This document shows positions 1-12,010 of a stretch of 64,000 nucleotides of DNA, piece after piece. Under the pieces are notes generated by a model that searched no databases, was not told where the DNA came from, and worked only from the letters and a program-made list of their open reading frames with translations. Made by a program: the position numbers and the translations under genes. How positions within the stretch are numbered: position 1 is the stretch's first letter; the number at the start of each line of letters is the position of its first letter. Origin of the DNA: Colocasia esculenta (lineage: Eukaryota > Streptophyta > Magnoliopsida > Alismatales > Araceae); NCBI GenBank assembly GCA_014218235.1, contig CM024766.1, forward strand, positions 48,449,359-48,513,358. The letters are read 5' to 3'.

Positions 1-41
1 GGGTACCTGTCGCAATGAGAAACCAGGAAAGCGACGGGGGT

Positions 42-66
42 TCTGTCGCCTTAAGAAGGCGACAGA
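42..66. other. Perfect hairpin, 11-bp arms and 3-base loop
   Basis: TCTGTCGCCTT at 42-52 pairs exactly with AAGGCGACAGA at 56-66 around the loop AAG. The GTCGCCTT word recurs in the T1 LTR near 34915 and 35050. It lies about 80 bases upstream of the first recognised splice acceptor of the plant-mobile-domain gene. A function is not shown. Confidence 0.5.
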
Positions 67-146
67 CCCCTTGTCGTCTTATCAGGACAGCGAGTGATTT
101 GTGCTCTTTCCTTCTGACTTCTGACCTTTTGGTGTTTGCTTTGCAG

Positions 147-2492
147 AGTGAGTTGCGGTCTCGGCTCGGGTGGGCAGTGATCCGAGCAATTTATGATGGC
201 TTACCGGACTTCCAGGTACGCCAATTGGAGGGCATGGGGTTCGGCCCGTTCTTGAGGTTGGAGGAGCTAGCGCCGGACGTGGCACTCATCCAGGCGCTGA
301 AGGAGAGGTGGGTCCCGGAGTGCCACGCGTTCCTCTTTCCGTGGGGGCACATGGTCCCCACGTTAGAGGACGTGGTACGGATCACCGGCCTGCGAGTGGA
401 CGGCCAGGCGGTGACTGGGACCACCTATACCAACTACTAGGAGCCGGTGGAGAGGCTACTTGGACTGGAGGGAGGGGAGAGAGGTCCTCGCTAGTGCAGC
501 AGACGGTGCTGCAGGCGAGCCTGGGGGTGGTGAGTGCACGACGCCAGACGGGCGGGGACAGGGCAGCAGAGCACATGGAGCGGATGACAGATGACGCCAG
601 AGCGGCGATGGCGGAGGAGGAGGGAGAGAGAGGCGCTGATAGAGACTTACGGCGGTTCCTGACCCTCGTGATCGGGAAGATGATACTGGGGACCAGAGGG
701 GACCCAGTTGGCTGCGGTCTTGCCCCTACTGGAGTATCTGTCCAGCGTGGGCAACTACGCATGGGGTGCAGCTCTCCTGGCCCACCTCTTTGACAGTCTG
801 GGCACCTCCAGCAGGGAGACAGGTGTCGTAGGGTTCTTCCCACTGCTACAGGTATGCTCCTCACCCTTACCCTTTACTATTTTTCCTGCTTGTCTTAATT
901 AACTTTGGAACTGACTTGTATTGCTCTTGCAGGTGTGGGCATACTACCACCTCCCCTCCCTGGGCCGCGGGGTGGCGAGGCGACGCAGCGCGGCACTGTG
1001 CCTCTTTTGCAGTGCTGTCGATTTTTCCGAGACGAGCGGACCCTGCGGCGTCAGGTGACCCTGATCCATGACGCCTTGGACACCATCCTGTTTGGACATG
1101 TGAGTATTTCTAGCCTTAACCTCTTCCTTTACTTTGCTTATTTCGACAGTTGACTGACGAGGTTTTGGCTTGCAGGTACGGTGGACTCCCTACGTCGGGG
1201 AGGACGACGCCACCCAGCCGTGGGTGGAGCGGGGCCGTCCCTACTTCGGTAGGGACATTTGGCTTCACTGTTTTAACACAGTGGTCCCGCTCCACCACCG
1301 GCTAGTGGCACGGACACTGGGACTCCACCAGGCGGTGGTGGAGTTCCCGACCCGGCAGAGGGCTTGGGAGCGGCCAGGCCGGAGCTTTCGGGGAATCCAG
1401 CAGGTCACGGACTGGACGGTCCGAGTCGGGAGCAGCTGGATGACGGGAGCGGCGAGGGACAGAGGTGGTCTCTGAGGCCACCAGTGACGAGGATACTTCC
1501 GGGCCTATGCCCGGAAGTACGGAGCCCAAGTGTACAAAGGGTCCCGACGACCGGTGAGTCCTTACTGCTTTCAGTCTGCTTTGAGTTCTTAGGTGATATG
1601 TGACTGACTTGGCCTGTGTTTGCAGCTTGACCCGAGGGATGGATCTCCTCGCTCGAGGGCATCCTCCATTCCACCATCCAGCAGCGAGACAACCTCCAGG
1701 CGATGGTGGATCAGCTGGTAAATACTCCGCACCCTACCCTTCTGTTTCTAACTGTGGTTGACTGACCCTTGATGTTTTCTTTTGCAGCGGGCAGAGCTGG
1801 ACCGTGCGCAGCAGATGGTGGGAGGGGCTTCCTCCTCCCGAGTGGATCCCGGCCGCTCCGTCTTGGAGGGCCAGCTAGCGGCGGCGGCGGCCCGAGCGGA
1901 GGACGCCCTCGCCCAGCTGCGGGAGCGGGTAAGCTACTTATTTAGATGCCCCTGGGTCTTTGCTTCTTCCGTGATTTCTGACAAGATTTTTCTGATATTA
2001 CAGGAGCAGGAGCTGAGGACCGCCCTGGCGCGGACGACCACGCTGGAGGCGGAGATGGCGGAGCTATGCCTACGCCCCGAGGCAGCGGAGGTGGCACGGT
2101 GGCGCCAGGAGGCAGAGGCGGCGGCCCGCTGGCAGCAGGAGGCGACGCGCTGGCGCCAGGAGGCGGAGGAGGCGGTACGACTGCGCGCCGAGGCTGGGGA
2201 CCTCCGCACCCAGCTGGGGGAGGAGAGGCATCACGGCGACTTGCTGCGATCCGAGATGAGGGGCCTGGAGAGGGCCCTGGCCTTGGTCGGGCGCAGCCGG
2301 TCAGTGACTAGCTGGAGCGGTATCCCGAGCGGGTCCGCTGGGCACTACCTGACAGGTTCCTCCGGACGGCAGAGGAACGAGGAGGAGGAGCGACGACGGC
2401 GCGAGAGAGTGCCAGAGGGGAGCGAGACCGGGCCGAGAGTGATGGCCCCTCCATCTCCCCGCCCGCCTGAGGGTACGGGGGAGAGTGGTTGA
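147..2492 (+). pseudogene. Plant mobile domain (PMD) plus coiled-coil gene, antisense to T1, frame-broken
   Basis: The gene is spliced. Likely exons are 147-851, 933-1099, 1176-1553, 1626-1717, 1788-1928 and 2004-2490, each bounded by GT and AG with pyrimidine-rich acceptors. The first exons match the aminotransferase-like plant mobile domain (the MAIN/MAIL and phosphatase 7 long-form type): LRSRLGWAVIRAIYDGLP, HAFLFPWGHMVPTLEDVV, then LPLLEYLSSVGNYAWGAALL, VWAYYHLPSLGRG and RWTPYV. The last exons encode an Ala/Glu/Arg-rich coiled coil (ELRTALARTTTLEAEMAEL, RWRQEAEAAARWQQEA), residues about 10-190 of the final part. Breaks are an in-frame TAG at 438-440 where the family has Gln, and frameshifts near 450-500, 705 and 1000. 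The first exon and start codon are not visible. PMD genes occur both in host genomes and in transposons; here the context points to an antisense extra gene of a Tat element. Confidence 0.7.
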
Positions 2493-2789
2493 GGGTTTGT
2501 ACTTTTTGTTCCTTTCTTTTTGTACATGATATGAATGGAATAGAACTTTTTGTGTTTTTATGGTTTGCGACTGAGTGAGAGTGACGAGTGAGATATGAGT
2601 GCTGCTTTCTTTTCCGTCCTGCACACTTAAACAACCACGAAACAAGTCAGATCTGTTCTTAGGCTTAGCCCCTTGCCTTAAAATGCAACGAGTGAGCGAC
2701 CTTGATAATTCGTCAAGGGGCTAAGCCTTATTAAATAGGCATGTATGCAAATGAAATACATGTATGCAAATGGCTTGAAATTTTCAAAA
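2493..2789 (+). other. 3' flank of the PMD gene, no gene seen
   Basis: Non-coding. It follows the last PMD exon and leads into the AT-rich tandem repeat. TTCTTAGGCTTAGCCCCTTG and its near inverse TCAAGGGGCTAAGCC around 2656-2728 form an inverted repeat, possibly a transcript 3' structure. I see no LTR terminus here, which supports the PMD gene and the repeat lying within one element. Confidence 0.45.
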
Positions 2790-3019
2790 CATCATTTGAA
2801 TGTTTGATTTTTTTAGGGTTTCGGAAATATTTGAATTTTTTGGGGTTTGGGGGAATATTTGATTTTTGGGAGTTTTGGGGAATATTTGATTTTTTTGGGG
2901 TTTTGGAAATATCTGATTTTTTTTGGAGTTTGAGGAATATTTGATTTTTTGGGGTTTTGGAAATATCTGATTTTTTTTTAGAGTTTTGGAAATATCTGAT
3001 TTTTTGGGGTTCTTTGTTA
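2790..3019. repeat. AT-rich tandem repeat in the T1 3' non-coding region
   Basis: Degenerate units of about 22-30 bases built on TTTTGGAAATATCTGATTTT repeat about eight times. A related array lies at 6112-6322 in T2, and both are followed by the same sequence (GACGTTAGCCC-like, then AAAAAAGACAC). Tandem repeats between pol and the 3' LTR are known for Tat-lineage elements. Confidence 0.75.
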
Positions 3020-3079
3020 GCGCCTAAAGCTGGCGTTAGCCCTTCTTAAAAAAAGACACGCGAGACGGAAGGTACTTGC

Positions 3080-4776
3080 TGTAATCACGGGGTTGTGCGC
3101 CCTCTGAGACACAAAAGAGCATGCGATATATATAGAATGAAGGAATGTGATCGCCACCAAGATGATTGCCTAAAAATACTCCTAAAGCATGGGCTAATCA
3201 ACTTGGAAAAGGAAAGAGAAGGCCACTTACCTATTAACGCGTCGTCAATGTGCAATGTGATAACAACCTTGTCGCGACCGCCTGATCAGACGCGATATGG
3301 ATGTCGCGACCGGGTCCCTCGATGCCTTCTCAATAGTGCGGGAGATGGATGGCAGACCTCCTTCCTCCACTTCAGCCGGTCAAAGAGGAAGAGCTTCCTC
3401 GCTTGTTCTTTGTTCCAAGTACCTGCCAAGTCATGAAAAATGAAAGGGGAACCCAATTAGACATTCAAACAAGTGTAGCATCCATCATATATGAAAGAGC
3501 ATGTAGAGAGCATGGTGAGTGCGTACCGGGTGGTTTTGGAAACCCTTTGGGTATAGGAAACTAGGAGGGAATATGCATGGGGAGAAATCATGGAAGAGGA
3601 GAGGGAGGAACCCTAACTAGCATGTATGCATGTGCAAAATGTGGAAAAGAAACTAAAAATCGAAACTAAACAAATACTGTCCCGTTTGATGTGATTCTAG
3701 TTGGAGGTCGGAGAGGAGGATGTCGTGAACAACTTTCATGAAGACATCTTGAAGAGATCTGGCCTGGTTTGGCTGTGGAAGAGACGATAATCCCGCATGT
3801 GCAGATCTCGATATGAGAGAGAAAGTGAAGAATAATCTGCTGTAACTTTCGCACAAGCCACCAATCGATGTGATTCCACTTCGAGTTGAAGAGGGCTCTG
3901 TGGAGAGCAACTTTGATGAAGACACCTCGAAGAGATCTGGCGTGGTTCGATCTCCATAAGCCGTGCAAGCACTGCTGGTCCTGGAGGCGATATGAGAGAG
4001 AAAGAGGAGAGAGAAAGAAGGAAAACGGGAAGAACAGCTTCTCCTCTGCCTTGGGGACGATGGGACCTCGTGGGCAGAGCCTCCAGGGACCTCTCCTCGT
4101 AGTGGTAGCCTTCCTCTATCCCCTAGAGAGTCCTAGGATGTATTCAAGTGAGAGATAGAGTCCAATCCCGAGTTAGAGAGAGAGTCCAAGTTGTGGGAGA
4201 GTTTAAGAGTCTATCTAGAGTTTGGATGGGCTTGGGGGCTCCCTAGGGATGATGATAGGAGGTTTGGGTCGTAATCCAACTCATAGGGACTTTGGATAGG
4301 CTCTAGGATGGTGAGAGAGGCCGAAAATCACGTAAAAACGTGTTTACGTGCATGGCGCTGTCGCGTCGGATCGTGGGGCCGCGTTCATGTCGCGTCCATG
4401 CAGCAGGCCGCGTCACTAGGGGCAGTGCGCGTAGGTCCCACGAAAAGGGACATAACTCTCTCCACAGATATCGGATTGATGCACCGTTTGTTGCGTTGGA
4501 TTCTAGACTCAGAGGGCTATAAAATGATAGTATGATATGTCAGATTTGGATTAGAAATGAGGACGTTAGGAGCTCCCAAAGTGAAGGCATGTTCAGAAGA
4601 TTGGGCAGATTGCACAGTTTTGATGTTTCAAGTGGTGTTTGGCCATGGGCTTGACATTGAAGGTGAATGGGCTCATGATGGGTCAGAGAAGGACTCCAAA
4701 GTGATGATCAATTTGGTACATTAATGATATGAACAAGAAATATGCTCAACTTATAGGCCGAAAATGGGTGTCTACA
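3080..4776 (-). repeat. T2 3' LTR
   Basis: 1697 bases, TG at one end and CA at the other. Almost the whole length is repeated at 12011-13151 and 23970-24425. It has about 100 bases (roughly 4228-4305) missing from the other copy. Words with CGCGAC/GTCGCG recur inside it. Confidence 0.85.
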
Positions 4777-4790
4777 GATTGCCCCTCCTT
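4777..4790 (-). promoter_or_regulatory. T2 polypurine tract
   Basis: On the minus strand AAGGAGGGGCAATC directly abuts the start of the 3' LTR, the expected place for priming of plus-strand DNA synthesis. This fixes the element's orientation as minus. Confidence 0.65.
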
Positions 4791-6111
4791 GATGCCCGCT
4801 TTGCAAGGGAGCGAAGCGGAAAGAGAGCGAAGTGTAATGAAATAGAATGGAGCAAGGATGAAGCGGAGTGGACTGAAAAGTGGGCATCAAGGTAAAGAGA
4901 CACCCGTCACAACCAATAAGCGATAGAAATTCTCTGGAAGACTCCAAACTAACCTCAAGGAAGAGCGAGCACGGACGGCTCCTGTCTGGAACGACAAAAA
5001 GGAAAGCAAAAGAAGGATGATCAACCTCTTGATTAAGAGGTACCCTAGCCGATTGACCTGCAGGTTTCATCTTGGGAGGACATGTGCGTGCCAGGTAGGT
5101 CACGATGACTCAAAGCCTGGGAGCGGTTCGCAACCAAGACGGATCAGGGGGGATATTTAAGTTGATTTGGATGAATGGAGGGAGTAAATTCCAGACAGAA
5201 ATCATACTGGCCAACTGGACCAAGTGACTAGTTCAAAGAAGACCTTCAAATTGTGAGTGGAATAGGATTTCTTGTTCAAGAAACTTAAGCTTGATTGACC
5301 ATCACCAGGGAAGCAACCTTTGACAAATCATGAGGCATGAAGCTCACAGTCCTACATGATGCATGCTGGGCTAAAATAAAAAGAAATGATCAAATCAATA
5401 TGCAAAGAAAGAGAGAAAATAGAAAATACTCAAGGATAATATTGTTAAGCCGAATAAGAATGGGTCAAGAGACTACCTGCAACCGCAGTGTAGGCCTGAA
5501 TCCATCGTTCCCAAACTTATTTAACTTAACGGCCTATCCAGTGATTAGCAATGTGCACCTAGATCATCACTGTTTTTTTTGAAGGGGAACTCAGATCCTA
5601 AAACACATTGAGAACCAGCCGGTCCTTGAGATAATATAGTAACATAAGTAACATATAGTAATGCAAGGGAGAACAGATAGGGATACTTACCTGACTTACT
5701 TGTGCCATTTTTTTTGTTTTGCTTTTTTCTGATTTTTTTGTTTTTTGTGTGTGTGTGTAAATGAAGCAATAAACAAAGCACTAAAAAAGCTAACAACAAT
5801 AAGCATAAACAACTCAGTCATCCACATGATTGAAACAAAGCACTGAAGAATAGCCAGGTTTACGCATAGAGAGTTCCCTCATGGAGCCATTGAGATGAAG
5901 GAGAATATGTATGGGACTTGGGAAGGACTTGGTGGGATAATGAGCTTGAAATTCAAATCATGGGTGCGACTGAGGAGGAGAGACAGATCGTAAAGATGAT
6001 GTGAGCAAGACTCAAACAAAAGCAATGAAGAAACATGGAGATCCGAGCGACCAATGCTTGGGAGCCGATGTACCTGCACACTTAGCATGTATGATTAGAT
6101 CTGCTCATCTT
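4791..6111. other. T2 3' non-coding region, no gene recognised
   Basis: Lies between the PPT and the tandem array. At the corresponding place T1 carries the PMD gene; here I see no PMD motif on either strand. The longest open frame (minus, 4708-5103) has no recognisable domain. Poly-T/TTTG runs occur near 5710-5750. Confidence 0.5.
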
Positions 6112-6322
6112 TGTTATTTTTAGTTTGAAAACATTTGATTTTTTGGAGTTTGAAATTATTTGATTTTTTGGATTTTTTGCAATATCTGATTTTTTGGATT
6201 TTTGAAAATATTTATTTTTTGGAATTTTGACAATATTTAAATTTTTGGGATTTTTGGCAATATTTGATTTTTTTGGGTTTTTGGCAATATTTGATTTTTT
6301 TGTATTTTGGAAATGACGCCTG
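6112..6322. repeat. AT-rich tandem repeat in the T2 3' non-coding region
   Basis: About seven to eight units of 25-30 bases with the core GGCAATATTTGATTTTTTGG. It is the counterpart of the array at 2790-3019 but with diverged units, as expected for fast-changing 3' repeats in related elements. Confidence 0.75.
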
Positions 6323-7180
6323 AAGCCGACGTTAGCCCTTCCTAAAAAAGACACATGAGACGGAAGGCACTCACTCTTGCTACTATAGCACTAAAGCAAG
6401 ATCAAACTACTGGCAAGGGGTCCTCATTCATTCACCTTTCATTAAAGACCACCAAAAGGTCGGATGTGCATTAAGATGGTGGCGTCCTGTAGATGGTTGC
6501 CCCTGGCTTGCGGTGCCACTACAAAGGCCATACCCGGGAGACGACCCAGCCTTATAGAGAGAAAGAGAAGAAAGTTTGGGGATAAGTCTAGTGCAAGCTT
6601 TAAAGAACAAGTTAGGGTTAGCTTCCTTCCACGGCATACCTCTTAGAGGTTCAATCTGTTGAGGAGGGACCTTTGGTCACTTTATTGTGCATGTTTCTTG
6701 TTTGGGGCATGCGTACGACTGGGCTCAAGGGCGTCCCACGGGGAACTGTACTGCCACTCTTTGCCATGCCCCTATTCCTCAATTTCCCTTCATTTGTCCT
6801 TCTTTTCTTTTTATTTGCTTTTCTTTTCTTTTGCAGGCTTGATTGACCGTCCCTATTTGAGATTTCTCTCATCAAGATGTGCTTAGGTTGGTCGCCTTGC
6901 CCAAATAGTCTTTTTGCCTTTACACTTTGACCGAGTAAAGAAGAGAACAACTTTTGCACCTTCTAGGTATGGCTGAGTAGCAGCGATGTTTGCTAGAGGA
7001 GCCGACTAAGGTTGCCATGTGAGTGTGTGATGATCCTTGCTTAAGGTGACCTTTAATGACAGGGGAAAGGATGTCAGACTCTTAGCGCAGAGCAATCTCT
7101 AGCCTGAGTGCTGCAGAAGCAAAACAAACCTAAGATTGACTCGACCACTCTTGTTGTGAACTGAGATGACTGTCTTTGAT
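6323..7180. other. Conserved Tat 3' non-coding block
   Basis: This block is clearly similar to 3020-3079 followed by 24426-25100. Shared words include GACGTTAGCCC/GGCGTTAGCCC, GGGGCATGCGTACGAC, TTTGCCATGCCCCTATT and GACCGTCCCT. There is no long reading frame. Conservation between T1 and T2 suggests a needed RNA element, or simply shared ancestry. Confidence 0.65.
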
Positions 7181-7346
7181 GTTTGGTGTTTAAAGAAATA
7201 TTTGCATGGTTATTTGGTGCGCAATGCGACCCCCTTTTTTGAAAGAATGACCTGCACTAGTCTTTGAACTTTGATTTTGGTTGCTTTTAATTAGCTCATT
7301 TGCAGGAAATTGTGAAAAGTAGGGGTCAGCAAGAATTGGAGCCAAC

Positions 7347-9269
7347 TCAACACAAACAAGAGGGAGACATGACGCTACATGAAGATGAGGGATAAGAACC
7401 CTCAAACAAGAAGGATTTACAAAGAAGGGGAAAAATGTTAGTGAGGATTGAAACCTCTGGAACAGTGAGAGAAAGGGTCGGACCCCGAATAGGTAGTGAG
7501 GGAGGAATCGGGTCGGACCCGAGATCAGGAGGGGTTAGAGGAAGGAACTGTAGAATGGAGGGTGGACGATATGGAGGATCAGAAGGGGAAGTGAAAGGAG
7601 GGGAATCAGATGCTCCTGGAGAGTGTGGACCTGACCTATAATTAGGAGGCTCTGGTGGAAGAGGAAAAGGGGAACCCTGAGCGCTAGGAAGGATGTTAGG
7701 TGACCCAGGTGGATATGGAGAGAGAGACTGGGTACCCCGAGGGTGATCGGGTGGCTCAGGAGGAAGAGATAAGTGAGGGTCCAAAGACCCTAGAGGAGTA
7801 GGAGGGGAATAATGCGGCACCAGTCCAGAATTGAGAGATCATGCGCCTCCTCTGGGAACTAGATTGATCAGGATGAGTAGCATTGAAAGATCAAGGTCAG
7901 AGGATGACAGGATAGGGAGATCGACATTTTTCTTGAAGAATTTCAATCTTGATCTCAGCCTCCTTTGCTTCTTGGCAGATTTCTCCTTGTGACCACCAGC
8001 TTATTCGCTCTCACATACAGATATGACGGCTTTATCTTAACATGTCTTCTCAAATAGCGGGACCAGGCAGCAGATGCCCTCGCTCTTCTCCGCAGCCATA
8101 TGGCTCTTTCCTCAATTGCCATAGTTGTCGTATGTGTACTTGCCCCTTGGCTATCATTTGTGTACCCAACCTTTAGAGACACCCATGGGGAAATGCCATA
8201 AATAGGCTCCTTTGCTGAGAGGGTTTCCCTTGACAAGTGGACAATGTAGAACCATGGGAATTTGATGCGTGGTACCAGCAACTTGAGACTTGGCATCTTG
8301 GCCTAACAATCTGGCATGAAGACCAACTCCCTTGACAGTTGAAGAGGGGATGCTTCTAGGAGTGTGATGGGTGGCACTAGTACGACCAACTGACTGACAG
8401 GCTGAGGCAAATTGCAAAGGACTCTTGGCATAACCTTGAGTGTTCTTGGTGACATAGCAATGTGCCCCTGGTCAGGTTGAAACATGGAAAGGTGGGCTTT
8501 GGATGCTTTGGGCAGCGTGACTTCTTACCCCTTGAGTGACAACTGATTCATGATAGCCTTAGCAGATGCATGAGATAGCATGACATTTGTAGAGAACCCC
8601 TTCTCTTGACCAGCCATATGCAATATAACTGAACGAGGAGTGATGATGGCATTAATGGTAGCATTTCCAAAAAGCAACATAATGGCTACCGTCCCCGCTT
8701 TGGATTGATTGGCACTAGGGCCTGGGAACTCTTTTTGACAGTGCTCTTCTGGGAGATGAAAGCTCCATCCTCCTGAATGCGCCCGAGATAAGGACATAGA
8801 CCGGCATGCGACTGATGTAGTTGTAAGGGTCGAAACACATGACCGGAACTGGGCTACCTTCTCTCAGTCCATCTTGCATAGGGGAAGTAATTTCAAGGCA
8901 TGCTGCTGGTGATGCACACCCGCTCCATTGGGATGTGGTAATGGGATGTATGGTGGTCATGGTGGGTTCGTCGGATGCGGAGGGCTTGATGTGAGGTGAT
9001 CGGATGATGGCAAGGATAGGCTCGTGCGGAGAGAGCTCTTGTTCCATTTCAGAGGATGAAGCAGCCTTACTCTTGGAAGTAAGAAGCTCTTGCTCGGGCT
9101 CAGAGGTGAGCGGAGCTTGCTCGAGCCTTGGTGTGGCGGTAATGGCTTGCTCAGGTGCAAGTGGTAGTGGGGTGGAGATGATGGCGAGGGGTAAAGATGG
9201 AGGGTTGGTAGGAGTGGAGGGATTAGTGGTTTGCGGAGTTGGTGGAGATGACTGACAGCACCGACACAA
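7347..9269 (-). pseudogene. Proline-rich remnant where gag-protease or pol should follow, T2
   Basis: Minus-strand frames 7347-7820 and 8715-9269 are rich in Pro, Ser and Leu (PPEPPDHPRGTQSLSPYP, TPTNPPSLPLAIISTPLPL). A similar low-complexity Pro-rich stretch follows gag in T1 at about 30650-30950. Between them 8154-8797 gives only short frames, one of which may be a decayed protease-region segment, but no DTG/DSG motif is seen. No RT (YVDD), RNase H or integrase motif occurs in 7180-9300. I read this as the shrunken gag-to-pol part of a non-autonomous element. Confidence 0.4.
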
Positions 9270-9448
9270 TGGGTCGAGCTAACAGCTTGTCATCAGGGTG
9301 CGATGCTGTAGGTGTGGTGGTGATAGCCTGAGCAAGGGTTGGCGGAGGGTGTGTGAGGTTGTGACGGAGCGGGTGGTACTTGGAGGATAAGTGAAGAGGT
9401 TCCTTTGGCCTTGAACTGGTGGAGATGATGACTGCCTTGATACTTGTG

Positions 9449-11030
9449 CTAGCTGTCTTGGTTGCGCTGCTGGCTGCTCGGGCTACTGTTCTGCTGCTTG
9501 TGATGGAGAGGGATGCTGCCCCTGGCTTTGTGATTTTTCTTCTCTTGACAATGCAAGATGAGCCTGTGCATTTCAGACCAATTTATCCTCTGCTCTAGAT
9601 CCAGATTACATATTACATCCCGGAATTCACAGCAGTTTGCGACTGTATGCCCCGGATGGCGATGATATAAGCAATATTCTGATCGATCCACTGTCATGTC
9701 CCAGCTTGGCTTTTCTGGAGGGAGTTGTAATGCATTGATGGACATCAGGGCTGTGAAGACATCAGGAGAGACTCTGGCAACGGATGATAAAGGGCTCGCT
9801 TTGGGCCAAGTGGATGCCGTGATGGCTGGGTAGTGGATGGTAGGGTGCTGCGGCATAGCGAGGTGGTTGTTCTTGTCGAAGCGGGGGAGTTGGCTATATG
9901 AAGGTGGAGGTGCATGGTGGTTAGTGGAGGGGTAGGCGTGGGGTGGTGATGGTATCAACTTGGGCCTGGGTTGGACTCCCTCATAAGTGGCCCTTGAAAT
10001 GAAGAATTCGGTTGTTGGGCCTCAAACATGGATGGCCTGGGGGAGTCAAGGAGTTGGGTTTTAACAAAGTGAGCACGGCTGTATAATTGTTGCATGGATG
10101 TGATATTGTTCATAGCCAGGATGTGGCGGTACATGGGCATTGTATTAGCAATGATAAGCTTGATTTTCTCTTCTGGGGATGCATCTAGACATGCGCAACA
10201 TCTGATGCCACCGGTCAGCATAAGTTGCGAATTCTTCATCAGGCTTCATCTGCTCAGCCACTAGATCAACCATTGAATACGCGGGCCTGACCCGGTCTTG
10301 TATTGCTGTACGAATCTGGCCTTGACGATTTCAAAATCCTCGACTTCATTGAGAGGCAGGGAATAGAACCACTCCAGAGCGGGCCCGTCTAATGACCGCC
10401 TAAAAAGATAAGCCAATAAGCGGCGATCATGTTGATAGGACACCGACTCATAGAGAAAATCTTCAGATGGATGTAAGGGTCTCCAGCCCCATTGAATTTG
10501 CGATAAACAGGGAGCTGAGAAGGTGGAGGGATCCGGAGACCACAGAAATCAGGAAGAGTATCATTGAAGGAAGGTTTTGGCTTTAACTGCCTCCGCAGGT
10601 CACTGAGCTCTCGCTTCATGGATTCGAACTCGGATTGGAATCCTGAGCCGAAGTGGATAGTGGATAGCGAGGGCCCGTTGGGAATGAGAGCGGAGTCGAG
10701 AGTCAAGGTCCGGGCCAGATTGAGCATAATGGGCCGGCTGCAATGATGTGGGCTGAGCAAAAGGATGTCCCGATCCAGAAGTGACAATGTGAGATGATCT
10801 AAAATGAGCAGGACGTGGGCCTGTTGGGCCCATCTTGGGAAGAAGTAAAGCAAAGGTGGACAACAATTCGCGGGCCTCGTCAGGGCCATTTCAAGCAGGA
10901 GGCGCTCCAATTCAGCGGCCTCGTTAGAAGATGGCGACGGAATAGATCGGGAATGGGCACCCTCATCGGCCCAATGGGCCTTGGGCTGGGCCGAATTTGG
11001 AATAGACTCATGAGACAAGGGTCTACATGA
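9449..11030 (-). pseudogene. Retrotransposon gag remnant, T2
   Basis: Broken minus-strand frames together match the T1 gag at 31273-32919. From the N-terminal side they read LPVYRKFNGAGDPYIHLK, then QHDRRLLAYLFRRSLDGP and LEWFYSLPLNEVEDFEIVKA, then EEKIKLIIANTMPMYRHILA, and finally INALQLPPEKPSW with the zinc-knuckle-like YCLYHRHPGHTVANC. The order is the same as in T1. At least three frameshifts separate the pieces (near 10430, 10250 and 9956). The product would be the capsid/nucleocapsid protein. Retention of gag while pol is lost is known for TR-GAG type elements. Confidence 0.75.
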
Positions 11031-11180
11031 GGAGGAGAGGAGGTTGGGGATAGGTGAAGTGGAAAGGAGCCATGAGAGGATGAAAAACGGGGAAATAAAA
11101 GGATACACTAAGATATAAATAAGGATACAACAACAATTACAATCACACAAGAAGGGGACGAGAAGGGAGTTCTCAAGCAA

Positions 11181-11988
11181 ACACCCAAGTTGATATGATA
11201 AGCGTTAGGATTTTAGGATTATCACTTAGCTTTTTAATGATTGATTTAATTGAAATACACTCGGCTAAAGAAGACCCTAATGGGTATGAACTCAAGTACT
11301 CGGTGAGACTAGGGATGGGATACACTCACATGCGAGGGGTGGTTCGAACTATGGGTGCGACGGGTACAACCGGCCCGGTGAACCGCAACGTGCGTACGGT
11401 CACGAGGACTACGGAGGTCCTTGGAAGGCAGCCCGAGTCAACCTACGAGTGCTCGCAGGTGAGAGGGCTCACTCAACCAAGGGGGAGAACCTAAACAACA
11501 CGGATTAGAAGTGTACGCATGAGCCTACGTGCACAAAGTGCATGCAAGTCTAACTTAAACTAACAAATAGTGACTGGCAGGTCTCTGCTGACGTCGCGAC
11601 GACCAGATCCGCCGTGACCTTATCGCGACCAAAGATTCGGCCGCGATAGAAAACAGGGCACAGAAACCCACAGTCACATGCAAACAACAACAAACAGACT
11701 AACCTAAAGCACAATACAATCACGAAAGGAAGTAAACAACACAGTGTAGCTATCTAGATAGACAGAAACTGATGCATGGAATGGAAAGCAGGACCAACCA
11801 AAATGTACCAGATATCGCGTCCTCCAAGTCCACCGCGACAAGGTCGCGCTCGCCCGATCCGTCGCGACAAGGTCCGAAAGCAACAGATGGAATAAAACGA
11901 AAAACCGATCCTAAGATGATTCTAACACTTCAAAAACAAACAAAAAGGCAGGTAAATGGTTAGAGCAAACAAGGTTTGGCAATGGAGG
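11181..11988 (-). other. T2 5' leader between PBS and gag
   Basis: Non-coding. Part of it (GCGACGGGTACAACC near 11350 followed by GGACTACGGAGG) matches the T1 leader near 33240-33300. Several TCGCGAC words occur near 11590-11850. No gene is seen. Confidence 0.5.
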
Positions 11989-12005
11989 TCCCACCGTGAT
12001 CGCCA
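11989..12005 (-). promoter_or_regulatory. T2 primer binding site
   Basis: The minus strand reads TGGCGATCACGGTGGGA, starting 5 bases inside the LTR end. The same 17 bases at the same spacing occur in T1 (34031-34047). The TGG start fits a tRNA CCA end, but I could not match the rest to a tRNA with certainty. Confidence 0.65.
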
Positions 12006-12010
12006 AAAGG

